In this document: piece by piece, positions 1 through 12,175 of the stretch
Numbering within the stretch: the stretch's first letter is position 1
Layout: each line of letters begins with the position of its first letter
DNA from: Capsaspora owczarzaki ATCC 30864
Taxonomy: Eukaryota > Opisthokonta > Filasterea
DNA length: 64,000 bases
Assembly: GCF_000151315.2 (NCBI RefSeq)
Contig: NW_011887292.1
Location: forward strand, 909,534-973,533
Reading direction: 5' to 3'
Position numbers and translations under genes: made by a program
The notes under the pieces: model-generated
Databases searched by the model: none
Told to the model about the DNA's origin: nothing
The model's input: the letters and a program-made list of their open reading frames with translations, nothing else

Positions 1-78
1 TGTTTTGTTTTGATCGCTTGCGCTCAATCACAATGGCAAATCAACCAACCGCCCACCCGACGCACAATTTTGCTGTAG

Positions 79-1422
79 TGCATGTTCGTCCGTACCGCTA
101 CTGGTCCACCGTACTCAGCTCGCTTGGAGTTTTGCTCCAGATTTGCGGCGTTCTGAATGTTCTTGCCATCTTCCACCTGCTTCAGTCGCTGCGACGCGCC
201 GACGACACTGTCGATGAGAATTCCCGAAATGGAGGGCACGGTGGGCTTCACACGGCAGTGATTGAATCGGGGTGGATTGGAATCACCGATTTCGGCAGTT
301 GGGCGACAGATCGGCAACACACGCCGATGCATGCTGTTGCGATCGCTCTGGCCATGGCAATCGGCGCAGTCTCCTTGCTGCATCGCACCCGACATGGCGT
401 GCTATCTTTAGGTAAATGCACATCTTGCCGATGGTTGGCCAACGTGTCGTCAACTCACGTTTGCTGCCTTTTTTTTTTTTTTTTTTTTTTGGCTTTACCT
501 CACGTTCTGCGGCTCCTTTTTGCGGCTTTGTCAACGACCACTGTTTGCAACTTGATCAGCCTGGGAATCGGCCAAAAGCGCGTCTCTATTCATCGCCTCT
601 TTGGCATTCGTGCTTCCAGTTTTGTTCTCGTTAACCGACACGATCAGCACTGACACGATTCATGCAATGGCTGCGGTCGCGCTGATCTTGACGGTTGCAG
701 TGCATGACTACTCGTTCAATGCCCGAAACGACCGTGACGGTAGCTTGTACGGCTCAAATTCCAGAGTTCTTTCGCTGTTGCTTCCGCTGTTGCTGCTATT
801 CGAGCTGCTTGTCGTTGGCTCATCACTTGCATCGCAGTCTGGTCTGTGCGTCTTCTCTGAACACTGGCATGTTTGCCTGTGTCTGCTTGGCCTCTCGTCT
901 TTCATCGCTATCGCATGTATTTGTGCTGGTTCTGTTTGCGACAGCGATGTTTGCCTTTGCGCCAGCAGCACACGCTCGCATCGAGGTAAGGTTGCTCTGT
1001 GTATATTCGAGTGCCGTCAACGCGATGCAGTGGTTACCATGTGCGATCTGTGGCTGGGGGTGGGGATTTGAGGAGCAGAGCACCGTTGGCACTGTCGTGT
1101 ACACGATTGGCTCCTGTGCGATAACAATACTGCTGCTGATGCAAGCAGCCGGCGACAGGACATCCAAACTTCTGGTCATATCAGAGTTTGCTGCCTTAAC
1201 AGCGCTCATTTGCCTTGTCTGTCCAGCATGGCTTGTCTTTGTGCAGCGTTACAAAAGGTACTGGCATCTCAGCACAACTTCGATAAACTCTTCGAAACTC
1301 ACCCTCTCCGGCTGTCTGCATTGCTCCACCGCAGCGAGTTACATGGCCCTTGGGACGAGGCCATCATTGGAGGCATTTTGCACTCGGGTCAAACTGTAGG
1401 CAGCCAAAAAGCTGACCAATAG
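79..1422 (+). CDS. PIGC: PIG-C / GPI2, GlcNAc-transferase subunit of GPI anchor synthesis (5' end outside window)
   Basis: This is a multi-pass ER membrane subunit of the GPI-GlcNAc transferase, which adds GlcNAc to phosphatidylinositol in the first step of GPI anchor synthesis. Likely exons are 79-411, 560-about 749, 839-985, about 1078-1257 and 1335-1422. They join in frame: exon 1 ends with one base of a codon and exon 2 starts with two. Recognisable family segments are VHVRPYRYW near the start, then SLTDTISTDTIHAM, SSLNTGMFACVCLASR and, at the C-terminus, HGPWDEA, all close to human PIG-C. Several hydrophobic segments lie between them. The first exon seen begins at a splice acceptor (gctgtag), so the amino-terminal exon lies left of the window; the ATG at 33 is probably intronic. 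The donor of the second visible exon is uncertain. Family identity is secure, the exact exon edges less so. Confidence 0.85.
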
Positions 1423-1787
1423 CATGTCATCCAACGAAAAGCGCATTTTGATTTGTTGCAACCAGTCGCAAACGCAAATACACACGCCAGAAGAATGCTC
1501 TCATAAGGTCACAATGTCTTTAATCAAACAACAGAGCACGGACAACAAGAAAAATCGACACGCCAGTGTACAGGAGAAGGTTCCATGAGACAAGACAAGA
1601 GTGAAGATATCAGAAACAAGCTCGGCCACAACAACAACAACAACAACAACAAGAAAAAAACACACAACCAAACAAAAAGTGGCAAGAGAAGACACAGAAA
1701 AACAAAAAACACCAACAACAACAAACATCGAGCGACGGATCCCCTCAAAAATCACAAACAATGAGACACCGAAACGACAAAGAGCTG
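1423..1787. other. convergent 3' region between PIGC and the receptor phosphatase
   Basis: No gene is seen here. The stretch should hold the two 3' UTRs. It contains a short (CAA)n run at about 1630-1651, and the + strand is A-rich towards the phosphatase end. Confidence 0.6.
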
Positions 1788-4700
1788 TTAACCAGAGTTG
1801 CTGCGGATATACTCAAGCACAGCAGAGTAGACAAACTCGTAGTGTTCGAGGGCCTGGACCATGTTGGGTCGCTGGGATCGCAGCATCTTGACCGTGTGGA
1901 AGACATCCACCACGCCTTCGGAGGCCAACCGATCCATTGCCATATCAATGACAATGTAGGCGCCGGTACGTCCAGCGCCAGTCGAGCAGTGGACCACGAC
2001 TGGGTTGTTCGGGTTGGCGTTGCTCTGCCAAATCTTCACCTGGGTCATAAAGTCGATAAAGTTGGCGGTGCTGGCGGGAAGGCTCGTGTCGGGCCACGCG
2101 AGGTACTGGAACTGGTCAATCTGGCGGGTTTCCTTGGTGGTCTCGTTGGTGATGGAGAAGCGGCGAAGAATGTAGTTGGTACGGTCGAGCTGAGACAGCA
2201 GGGTCACTTCAATCGCGCCGGCCTGCAGCACGTCCTGGTCGGGCCAGTAGCGGTGGCACTTGACGCGGCCGCTCTCCTCCTCGCGCGAGATCATGACAAT
2301 GCCCTCGACGCGCTGCTCCCAAATCATGCGCCAAAAGTCGTTCCCAAATCATGCGCCAAAAGTCGTTCACGGTTGCAGGCAGGGGTCCCTGAGTCGCAAT
2401 GTAAGCGCGCTTGCGACGGAAACCCTGGAAAGGCGGCCAGGCAAAACAAACAAAAAAAAATGAGCTTATGCACATGCAACAGCAACGCGCAACAAGAAGC
2501 TGGCATTGATGTAGTCACTGCCGTTCACGCCGGGAATGGCGTTCAGCTTGACACGAGTGTGATCGTCTGCAACAGAAGCCAAAAAGATCGTCTGCAACAG
2601 AAGCCAAAAAAAGCGCCCAAAGTCAGCCAGTTAATAACCCCCCCCCCAAAAAAAAAAAAAACCAAAAAAACCGGTTCCAAAACAAAAACAATCAAAACTC
2701 AAATGCATACAGGGAAGCAGGGTGGCGAAGCGGTTCTTGCTCTTGTTGGCAGACAGAGTGGCGGCATCGGTGGTGGGCTTCTTCTTGTCGGGCTGCTGGA
2801 AGAGACGGAACTCTTCTTCAAAGCCGGAAGAGTCGGTGGCCTTGTTGTGCTGGGCAAGACGGGCAACGTGCTGGGCAAGATCGCGAGCGGAGACCTCAGA
2901 GTCGCCGTTGGCAACAGCGTCGGCAAGCGTTTGGTAGATGAACATGTACTGCTCTTCGGTCTGGACCATGTACATGCGGTTGCGACGAAGGGCGCTGACG
3001 CAGCCAAAGATATCCACATTGTTCTCGACCTTGGTGCGCTCCAGGGACATGTCGGTGACAATGAACGTGCCGGTACGGCCGACACCGGCCGAGCAATGAA
3101 TGACCATGGGGCCGGCGTCGTTGGGCTGGACGGCCTTGGCCTGCTTGACAAACTTGATGAGAGACGAGGTCGAGTGCGGGACGCCGTGGTCGGGCCAGCC
3201 AGTGAACTGCAGGTGGTGGACAGTGCGAGTCTCGCCAGTGCGAATGTTCTTGAGCGAAAAGACGCGAGTGATAAACTCGGAGAGCTCCTCCTGGCGAGTC
3301 ATGCGGACTTCGACATCGCCAAAGACAACCTCGCTGTCGTCGGGCCAGTAGCGGTGGCACTTGACGCGACCCTTCTCCTCTTCGTTCGTGACCATCACAA
3401 TAACAGCCGAGCGCTGCTCCCAAACCATGCGCCAAAAGTCGTCAAACGTGTCGGGCAGGGGGCCCTGGCACGCAATGTACGCGTGCGACTTGCGGTAGCC
3501 GTCAATGTAGTTGGCGTTGACGTAATCCGAGCCCTCGACGCCAGGAATGACAGACAGGCGGACGCGAGAGTGGTCGTAGGGCAGAATGTTGGCGTAGCGG
3601 TTCTTGGACTTGTTGGCTGGCATGAGCGCAGCGTTGGTCGCATACTCTTCGTTGACGTTCAGGGCCTCGTACTCTTCGGCAAAACCAAGGTCGCTGTTGG
3701 CGTGCAGCTGGGCAACGCAGTCGGCAAGCTCCTCGGCGGGCACAATGCGCGACGGCATGCCAGCCATGTTGTCTTGCTGGTGCTGAACTCCCATCAGCAT
3801 CATCGAGTTGTTGGCATCCTTGTTCTGGCGCTGCTTCCAGCGCTGCTGCAGCGGCTCCCAAGGCATGGGCTTGCCTTGACGGCGGCGGACGAGCAAGAGA
3901 GCAACCAGCGCAATCAGAATGAGCGGAATCAGGACGACGGCGGCAACCCAGCCCTGCGAGCCGGCCGCAGCTTCCAGCGTCGTGGCGGACGTGCCAAAGG
4001 GACCCAGGCTAAAGCCAGCAGCAGTGAAGGTGCGAACGCGGAAGCGGTACTTGGATTCAGCAGCGAGGCCAGAGACTGTGGTCACGTTGCGGCCGTTCGT
4101 CAGCTCGGCGTAAACGACAGGCACGGGCCACGTCTCATTGTAGCCAGGAAGGAGGCGCTGGCCTTCGACGACGTACGAGACGATGGGGCCATTGATGTCG
4201 TCCACAGCGGGCCAGGAAACGCGCGCCTGGGTGTCCGAGATCGGGATAACCGTGGCTTGCAACGGGGTCGGGGGAAGGCCGGGCAAAGTGCGGGCCAGCA
4301 CCTCGATGGCAGACGAAGTCAACGAGCTTCCAATCACAAAGACATTGAAGGTGTAGTTCCTGTAGGGGAGCAATCCAGAGAACACCTCCTGATAGGATTG
4401 CTGCGTGGCCGTGTTGTAGGCGGCGTTGTCGGCAGGCAAAGGGGTTCGGGTCGGAGCGTTGACAAAGGTCCAAGCACCATCCTCTTCTTGCATGTAACAC
4501 TCGACACGGTATGAACTAAGAACGCTGTTTCGCTCCCAAGGCTGAGGGCCCTTCCAGCTGACAGTAATTGACGTGTTGGATGTAACTTGCGCATCGAGCA
4601 GACTTTCGTCCAGGATGGGGGCGCTCGGGGAGGTCGTGAAAGTGCCGGTGCGCGAGTCGCTCGGCGGCGAAGTACCAGCACCGTTCGTAGCTTGAATAGT

Positions 4701-7700
4701 GACGGCGTACGTGCGGAATGGGAAGAGCGAAGTAATCGTTCGGGTAAACACGTTGGCGGCGCTGTTCGAGCTCTGAGTGGGTGTGACATGCGCGTCGGTA
4801 AAACTAGTGTCAACAACCGAAACAGTGTAGCCCGACAGTGTTCCGTATGGGAAGTTTGGCGCAGCATAGGTGATACTCGCGCCATTCGCGTTGGGGGTCA
4901 TGGTCAACGTTTCAGAGCCAGCAAAAAGAGGAGTCGCTTCAGTGGTTTTGAAAGTCACTGCAGTGCCGAGCGCAGTCGATCCCTTAGAATTGGTGGCAGT
5001 GATGATGTACGCATAATCCGTGAATGGCGTCAGACCAGTGTCTACGTAACTCGAGGTTGTGAGACCGGAAATAATTGTAGTGCCACCGCGACTAACCGAG
5101 TAAGTCAAAGTGGACGCGTCCTGAGGGTACGGAACATCCGGCCATTCGAGAGTGATCTGGCGGGACGAACGATCGCCCGTAAGGGACGACTGAGTCAAGG
5201 CACCCCAGCTAGGTTTAGAACCAGCGGTTGTCACGGTCAGGAACGTGTTGCTCGGAACAAAGTTGTCGGTCGAGCTTTTAACGTGCACAGTCACATTGTA
5301 CTGCACATAGGGTTCATAGCCAGTGTTCGACGCTGCGGCGACTGTCACGGCGGCCGAATTGATGGACACGGTTTTGGAGAAAAGGGTCGGATCGGGGAAC
5401 GCTGGGCTTGCGGTGATTTGAGTGGCCACAACTCGATACTTCAAGTTATTGGGATCGTCTTGAGCATAAACAGGAGCCGCCCAATTAAACACGAACGCGC
5501 TTGTGGTCTGTCCTGAGGCAGACAAAGTGGGAGCGGTTTGCCAAATGGGGTCCGCGGGGTCTTGACGCAAAGATGAAACAGTAGAGAATGGCGAGGAGAA
5601 ACCAGAGTTTGCATTCTTGGCCGAAACTGTCCAAGTGTAAATGACGCCTGGGTAGAGCCCAGAGACAGTAGTGCTCGTGGTTTGCAGAATGTCGCTGGAA
5701 GTTTGAATGGTTTGATTTCCAGGGTTGGGTTGCCCAGCAGTGTACTGAACCCAATACACAATGGGGTCATTACCGTTCTTGGTCGTAGGTGCAGGCCAAG
5801 AAATGTCTGCGGTGGTCGTCGTGACATCAGAGGTCGTAATGGTCGGTGCGTTGAAGTACGGCGCGAGAGCAGGCACACTGACCGAGCCAGTCGAGGGAGT
5901 CGAGGACAAAGGACCAGCGTTTGTGATTGTCCACTCCAAATCGTAGACTTGGCTCGCTTGCATAGTGACCGTGGTGGTGTCAGTTGTAAATGTCGGGGCC
6001 GAGGTGAAACTGCCAGAACCAGTCGTCTTGTATCGCAGCAAAAATGTCGCGCTGACTGAGGCCGGAGTGCCGCGATAGTACGCGCCAGCCAGGTCAAACG
6101 TCACAGCATAGCTGGTCGGTCCGTTCGCAGAAAACGAAGGCTCGATCTGACTGGGGTCAATAGTTGGCGGGGCAGCGGCGGTTCGGATTGAGGAAAGGGT
6201 AGCGGTGGTAGAGTACTGGTCATTGCGCACAGTCAAACGGTAATCGTAAACTGTGTAAGGCGCCAACGATGCATCGTTGTCGGTCGTGGACAAGGTCGCA
6301 GCGGCGAACGTCCCGACAGACACGAAAGACCCTTGAGGGTTGTTGAGACGGCGTTCAACCAGCCATTGCGAGGCAGAATTGACAGTGGGGCCGTTGATGA
6401 GCGTAAGAACGCCATTCCATTCCAGTGAAACAGAGTTGTACGTCTGTCCCGTTGATGTGAATTGGCCTGCCACGATTGTCGGTGCGGCAGCAAGCGTCTG
6501 GATGTTGGAGGCGGTCAGAACAGCAGAATCATACGTATTCCCGCTACCGCTTCGGGCGTAAACAGTGAAAGTGTACTGATTGTAGGCGCGAAGGTTGGAG
6601 ACAGTCACACTGTTCGTGGTGACGACACCTGAGCTTGGAGAAGGAGTAGGATTTCCGCTGATCGTCCAAGAGTAGTCACCAGTCAAGCTGTTCCATGTCG
6701 CTGCCGTCCAAGAGAACAGGATGGAATTGGCGGCCGGAGTTGACGACACAGTAGAACTGGAGAAGGTGGCCTGAGACGCGGCAGTTTTGAAGGTCGCAGT
6801 GGCAACAGTGGACAAGTTGGCTGTTGGTGTTTGGCTGTTTCTTGCCTGCACACTGTACGTGTAATCAGTGAAGGGCAGCAAGCCAGTATTGTCCGTGGCC
6901 GAAGTGAGACTGTCAGCAAAGTTCTTGATCGACAGCACCGAGGGTGAAGTTCGGTCCACCTTATAGAAGAGAGGACCACCGCCATTAGCTGTACCAGTCC
7001 ATTGGAACGTGAGAGAGTTCGACGAGTTTGCGGTCACGCCGAGCGCAGTAACGGTCGGAGTGTTGGCAAAGGTGGTGAACGTAGTCAAGAGCGCATCCGC
7101 CGAAACGTTGTTATTCGTGTTAGTAAAACGCAAATAGAAGGCGTACGTCGAGCTCGGAAGCACGCCAGCGCTCAAGGAGTAGGATGTTGTCGTGGTCGGG
7201 TTGACCAGGGTTGCAGCACCCGAGTTAACCGAAAGACTCAGTTGATAGCCACTAGTTCCGCCTGAACCAGGGCAAGGGCTCAGTGCTGAGTTGGTCCACG
7301 CAAAACTGAACGCATTGTAGGTGTAATTGAGCGAGGTAACGGTCGGTGAAAGCACTGCCTTGTCAGCGAGGGTGGTGAAGCTTTTAGCGGACGTGGTGAA
7401 GGTTTGGCCGTCATTTGTCGTAGCAGTCAGAGTGTACGAGTAAAGGGTGCACGGATCCAAATCCTGATCGTCGGTAAAGAAGAATTGGCCGGTCAGTGGA
7501 ACTTGATTCCGGCGGGAGTGTCAGTGTAGTTGACCCGCGCTTCAGAACAAAAGTGATTGGCGTGGGTCCGTTCAGAGCAGTCAAACTCCAACCGACAGTG
7601 ACAGAGTTCTGGGTGATGTACGGTGCGGTGGTCAAGAAAGCGACAGTAGGAGGAGCAGAGGCCGTGGTCACACTGAGTGCACTGACAGGAGAGCTCGTGG

Positions 7701-8695
7701 AATTGCCGGCAACGGTGGTCGCTCGGATAGAGTACGTGTAGGGGGTGTATGGTGACAAGCCCGAATCAGTAAAAGAAAACGGTTGCGGGAATGAGCCAGT
7801 GTAGGATGCAGTACCAGCCGGCAGTGTCGTTAAATCGACTCCGTTACGTGACAGAACTTGAGCCAACGCCAAGTTGGACTCCTGACCGCTGCTGGTAACC
7901 GTCCAACTGAGAGGGACTTGAGTGGCAGTGATGGTGCCGGCAGCAAGGGCAGTGCCGATAACAGGGGCGACAGAGTACGTTCTGCCCGTGAAGACTTGAT
8001 TAACACTAGCGGTACCAAGAATTCCGCTAGAAACAGTGATCCTGACATTGTAGTTCGTGCCAGGTGCGAGCACAAGCGCAGGAGCCGATGTGCCGCTAGA
8101 GTAGCCCGTCCAGCCGATGTAGCTGCCGCTGGCCACCTTCTTGTACTCAACGGTGTAGGTGATGGTAGCGGGTGGTCCAGCGGTTGACGCACCGGTATTG
8201 GCGACCAAACTCGGCCAGGAGAGAACGTATTCATTCACATTCGATGTGGCGTACATCAAGATGCTGTCAGCATTCAGAGTCACATCGTTTGCGGTCGTTT
8301 GGGAGGGTGGGGCCGCAGTTGCTCCAACGAGAGTTCCGCCAGCTCCAGAGTTAGAGTAGACGGAAACAGTGTAGGTGTAGGCAGTGTTTTTGGTCAGGCT
8401 ACTATCGGCGAATGTCAGGGCAGTGCCAATGTACACAGGCGTGGCAGAACCAGGAGTGCGAGTGACACGATATTCCATAGGTGAAGCAAAGCTGCCATAC
8501 GCGACCCAATTGAGCGTGATGGAATTGCCAGTGGCTGCCGAGAAAGTAATGTCGAGATCCGCACCACGAACTGCCAGGAGAAACAACAAAAAGATCAGCT
8601 CGAATCTTCCAGTACCAACCAAGCAACAAACCGCACTTACCAGAGCCCACCGCAGCCAAAAGCGCCACAGCGAGCAGGAGCAATCTGGGCTTCAT
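1788..8695 (-). CDS. receptor-type protein tyrosine phosphatase, FN3 repeats plus tandem PTP domains
   Basis: Type I membrane protein tyrosine phosphatase of about 2,200 residues. Exon 1 (8641-8695) encodes a signal peptide ([18 protein letters not shown]) and ends in phase 1; exon 2 starts at 8570. About 15 FN3-like repeats follow, recognised by recurring Y-x-Y-x-(V/I)-x-A cores such as [12 protein letters not shown] single membrane segment ([19 protein letters not shown]) is followed by basic residues. PTP domain 1 keeps KNRY, WPDHGVP and [10 protein letters not shown]. Domain 2 keeps KNRF, WPD and [10 protein letters not shown], so both look catalytically competent. Introns near 2567-2710 and 2410-2490 split domain 2. 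Odd points: a frame change near 7490 inside an FN3 repeat, and a 25-bp tandem duplication at 2317-2366 that breaks the domain 2 frame. The ectodomain implies adhesion-linked phosphotyrosine signalling. The gene is divergent from FAM50. Confidence 0.9.
2317..2366. repeat. perfect 25-bp tandem duplication inside PTP domain 2
   Basis: The unit beginning tcccaaatcatgcgcc occurs at 2317-2341 and again, perfectly, at 2342-2366. It lies in the coding sequence for the NDFWRMIWE block of PTP domain 2, and 25 bp is not a multiple of three, so the reading frame is broken as assembled. Confidence 0.95.
2561..2610. repeat. perfect 25-bp tandem duplication over a splice acceptor
   Basis: The unit gatcgtctgcaacagaagcc plus aaaaa occurs at 2561-2585 and 2586-2610. 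On the minus strand it contains the 3' splice site (GTTGCAG, then ACGATC) of the exon encoding [13 protein letters not shown], so the acceptor itself is duplicated. Confidence 0.95.
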
Positions 8696-10252
8696 TTGAG
8701 AAGAGAAGAGAGGAGAGGAGAGGAGACTAGACAAACAAACAAATCAAAATCGTTTCAGGTGAGCGAGGAGTAGAACACAAGAAAGGCTGGAAAATGGTTC
8801 GACGTTTTCCAATTTATTTTTTTTTTTATCGAGATTTTTTTTTTCCGAGATTTTTTTTCGCAGCCAACCGCAAGCTCATCTCGCTTTACAACCAACAAGA
8901 CATGTCGATAGTGACAGCGGCATGAAGGATCCAAAAGGGAAAATCCACCAAAAAGAATCCAAAAATTAAAAAACTTGGCTTCCAAAAAAAAAAAAAAATG
9001 TGGTTGTTCGATTGCGAAAATGCAATGCAAGATCAAAGCTCGTAAAACTCTCAACACTACCCTCGTTCACTAAAAACGCAAAAAGGCAGAACACATTTTC
9101 GGTCCTTTGTGTTTTTTTGTTCTATTTTAAAAACAGAAAAAGCCGCATTCCGCAAACGCATCCATCGACGACCCATGCGACTCCAGCGCCACTGCCGCGC
9201 CCACGCACGAAATGCCGTCCTGTAGATGCACTGGCGCATGCGGCAAGGGGGGGCGGGGAGCGAAGGTCGCAGGAAAGCAAAACGAGAGAAGAAAAAAAAA
9301 AACGTATCATAAAAAAAAAACCAAAACCACAATCCAACCTTCCCTGGTTTTTTTTTGTTTTTTTCTGGATGGGTTTTCTCTTTTTTACGTCTTTTGTGGC
9401 TTTTTCTGCGCGAGACACGAATCAGCGCGGATGCAGCACAATCACGTCGATGTGTCCTGGCACCGACCAGCACGCCAGCACGCCAGCAACAACGATGCAA
9501 GGCGAGAGGGCAAGCCCCAAAACGGTTTTTTTTTCGTTCGATTTGTTTTTTTATTGCCTTGGTTCTTTTTTTTTTTCTGCTTTTTTTGCTTTTCGTTTTT
9601 GTGTGACTTTTGTCAGCGGTTTCAGGGCTCTGTGGCCGAAGCGCTGGCAGCAAATGCGCAAACACAGACGTCACGCACGCATGCCTCCCGGTTGCGGCTG
9701 GCGAGACCAGAAGCGACCAACAAACCAGAGAACCAAGAAAAAAAAAACCAGGACAGAAAAAAAAAATCCACAACATACTTTGAAAAAAAAAAACAATCAA
9801 AGAAAAAAAATAATACAAAACCCCAATGCAAACCCCAATGCAAAAAAAAAAAAAAAAAAAAAAAATCGAACTTACAGGAGAAATAAAAATAAAAAACAGG
9901 GAAAAAAAAAAAAAAAGATAAAAGAAAAGAAGAGAAATGGCAAAGTTCCAAATCGGGACGAAAGGCAAACTTTGCGCTGTTTTCGGCTGAGGTGGAGTGT
10001 TTTTTGGGAGAGTGCCTGAGGTGAGAGGGGTGGCGCTCGTGAGTAGTTGCTGCTTTGGACGGCTCGGAAGGGCTTGGCTGGTCAAAAACATCGTCACCGA
10101 AGAAGAGCTCGATGATGCTGGCTGCCAATCCTCCTCAAATGAAGCGCGCTTTTAGTCGCATCGTCGCTGCATTGACACCACATCCTCACAAAAACAAACA
10201 AACAAACAAGCAAAAACAAGACTCATTCTTCATATACAAGCACAAAGACGCA
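8696..10252. other. divergent intergenic region, RPTP / FAM50, homopolymer-rich
   Basis: No gene could be supported. The region holds long A and T runs (for example A at 9842-9865) that alternate between strands, and a 12-bp tandem duplication (ccccaatgcaaa) near 9825-9845. Islands of balanced composition at about 9150-9270, 9420-9520 and 9610-9720 could be small exons of an unrecognised minus-strand gene. One possible start is the ATG at 10128 on the minus strand (MAASIIELFFGDDVF), but no family is recognised. Confidence 0.4.
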
Positions 10253-12022
10253 ATGTCGTTCGCGCACAACAAGGGTCGAGCTGAAGCGCTCACAAAGCAG
10301 CGAGAACGCGAAAAGGAAGACTTTGAGCGGCAAAAGCAGCTGCTCGCCAAGGAGACCGAGCTCAAGGTGGCGGCCATCACCAACAAGTTTGCGGCTCGCG
10401 TCGATGCCGTCGAAGACAAGCTCAAGTCCGAGACGGTCGGCTTGGTGACGCTCGACGACTTTACCGCACGGCGAGCACGGCTCGAGCTCGAGCGCGCCAA
10501 GCAAGTCGCGGCCGCCAAGCTTGCAGCCGAAGAGATGGAAAAGTGCGAGCCAATGTCATGTCTTTGGCTTTCTGCTTGAGCGATCGAGGATTGCTTGGTC
10601 GGGATGTTGTTGGAGAACTGAGGCTTTGGCTTTGAAACGCATGGAATTCACTCTGCCTGTGTTTCCCGAGCAGAAGCCAGAATGCAGTCGCACCTCCGAA
10701 AGCAAAGGTCGTAACAGGCGCGCTGTCCTTCAATATGGACGACGAGGAAGAAGAAGGCGACGGCGGCGCTGCTTCCGAAGATGGAGAAGACTCAGGTACG
10801 CTTATCTGACCCTCCACATCTGATGAGACGTGTTGGTCTCGTATTGTACTTTGTGTAGACGAGACACATGTAGCATGATGCGCTTGTGCTCCCAGGTCGT
10901 TGGCAAGGGAGGCATTGCTGCTTGTATTGCTGACCTCGCAAGCCGTCACTTTACGGCTCTGATTGCAGAAGACTCGTCCTCGGACGAAGGGGATTCAAAC
11001 CAAGCCACAGACGAAGGAGCGCCTATTAAACGAGCTGCAGAAGAGACCGCCGAAGATGCTGCCAAAGACCGGAGCAAAAAGTTGAAACTCATGAAAAATC
11101 CCGAGGTTGACACCTCCTTCCTTCCCGACCGCCAACGAGAGGAGGCCGAGCGTCAGGAGCGCGAGCAGCTGCGTGCAGAGTGGTTTGATCAACAAGAGCG
11201 CATCAAAAGTAACAAGCCTTGAACACCGCGTTTTCGAGCGTAGAATGTCGTCAAGTTCGGTTTGGTCTGACCTGAGTGCCGTACTGTTTGGTAGATGAAG
11301 AGATTGATATTGTCTACTCGTTCTGGGACGGTTCCGGTCATCGTCGAGTCGCCAAAGTGAGTGTCGTCGTTGGCAACGGGCAACGTGTTCTTGTTGGCTG
11401 TGATGCTCACGTTCCTCGCGTTCTCTTGCTCCTCCTGATCTTCCTCCATCCATCCTCACTCAGGTCAAAAAGGGCTATTCCATCGCCAAATTCTTGGACA
11501 CGGTGCTGGACAATTTGCGAAAAGAGTTTCACGAACTGCGCACCGTCTCGTCCGATGGCCTCATGTACATCAAGGAAGATTTGATCATCCCGCAGGTACT
11601 TGTCGAACATGGCAATGGAGTCGTACGCGGAAGCTGCTCTTGCATTCACTTGTCTCTTGCATTCACTTGTCTCTTCAACCCCCTTTCGCTTTCAGCACTC
11701 GACTTTTTACGACTTTATCGTGACCAAGGCGCGCGGCAAGTCAGGTCCTTTGTTTGACTTTGATGTGCACGACGATATTCGCATGACGCACGATGCATCC
11801 GTGGAAAAGCAAGAGGTATGCATGCAGCTGCAGCTCAAAGTCCATGAGTTCCCATTGATCGAATCTAATTCCCCACCCTCCTCCTCCTCCTCCTCGTCAT
11901 AGTCCCACGCTGGCAAGGTGCTGCTCCGATCCTGGTATGAACGCAACAAGCACATCTTTCCGGCAAATCGCTGGGAACCGTACGACGCCGAAAAGACCTG
12001 GGACAAGTACACAATCAAATAA
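10253..12022 (+). CDS. FAM50: FAM50 / XAP5 nuclear protein
   Basis: Conserved nuclear protein of the XAP5 family, linked in other eukaryotes to pre-mRNA splicing and transcription. Seven exons fit by splice signals and phase: 10253-10542, 10674-10795, 10969-11208, 11295-11356, 11464-11595, 11696-11815 and 11903-12022. Family blocks visible are STVGLVTL-like text ([12 protein letters not shown]) in the coiled-coil N-terminus, an acidic middle segment, [12 protein letters not shown], then [40 protein letters not shown] and [16 protein letters not shown] at the C-terminus. The start ([13 protein letters not shown]) fits the usual FAM50 beginning. Intron 5 contains a 17-bp tandem duplication (tcttgcattcacttgtc). 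The gene converges on ACBP 154 bp downstream. Confidence 0.93.
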
Positions 12023-12175
12023 GAGCCTGGATGGGTGGCAAACTGGGTTGTCTATTTGTTGTTCTTCACAATAGCACAAAAGGCAACAAAACAAAACAAC
12101 ACACAGAGACATGACCAAAAAAAATCTCGACCATGCGCTAGCAACCAAAAGAAATTGAAAACGACTTGTCCGCTT

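Noticed and set aside
18-653. single-exon protein starting MRSITMANQPTAHP at the left edge
   Set aside because: The sequence from 79 on is PIG-C and begins at a splice acceptor; the first 20 residues are probably intron, and the frame past 411 is intronic.
1761-4514. 917-residue open frame on the + strand across the RPTP phosphatase region
   Set aside because: It is the antisense shadow of GC-rich PTP-coding exons; it has no domain, and the minus strand encodes intact PTP motifs.
9057-10097. 346-residue Phe-rich open frame on the minus strand
   Set aside because: Generated by poly(A) runs read as poly-Phe; no plausible protein.
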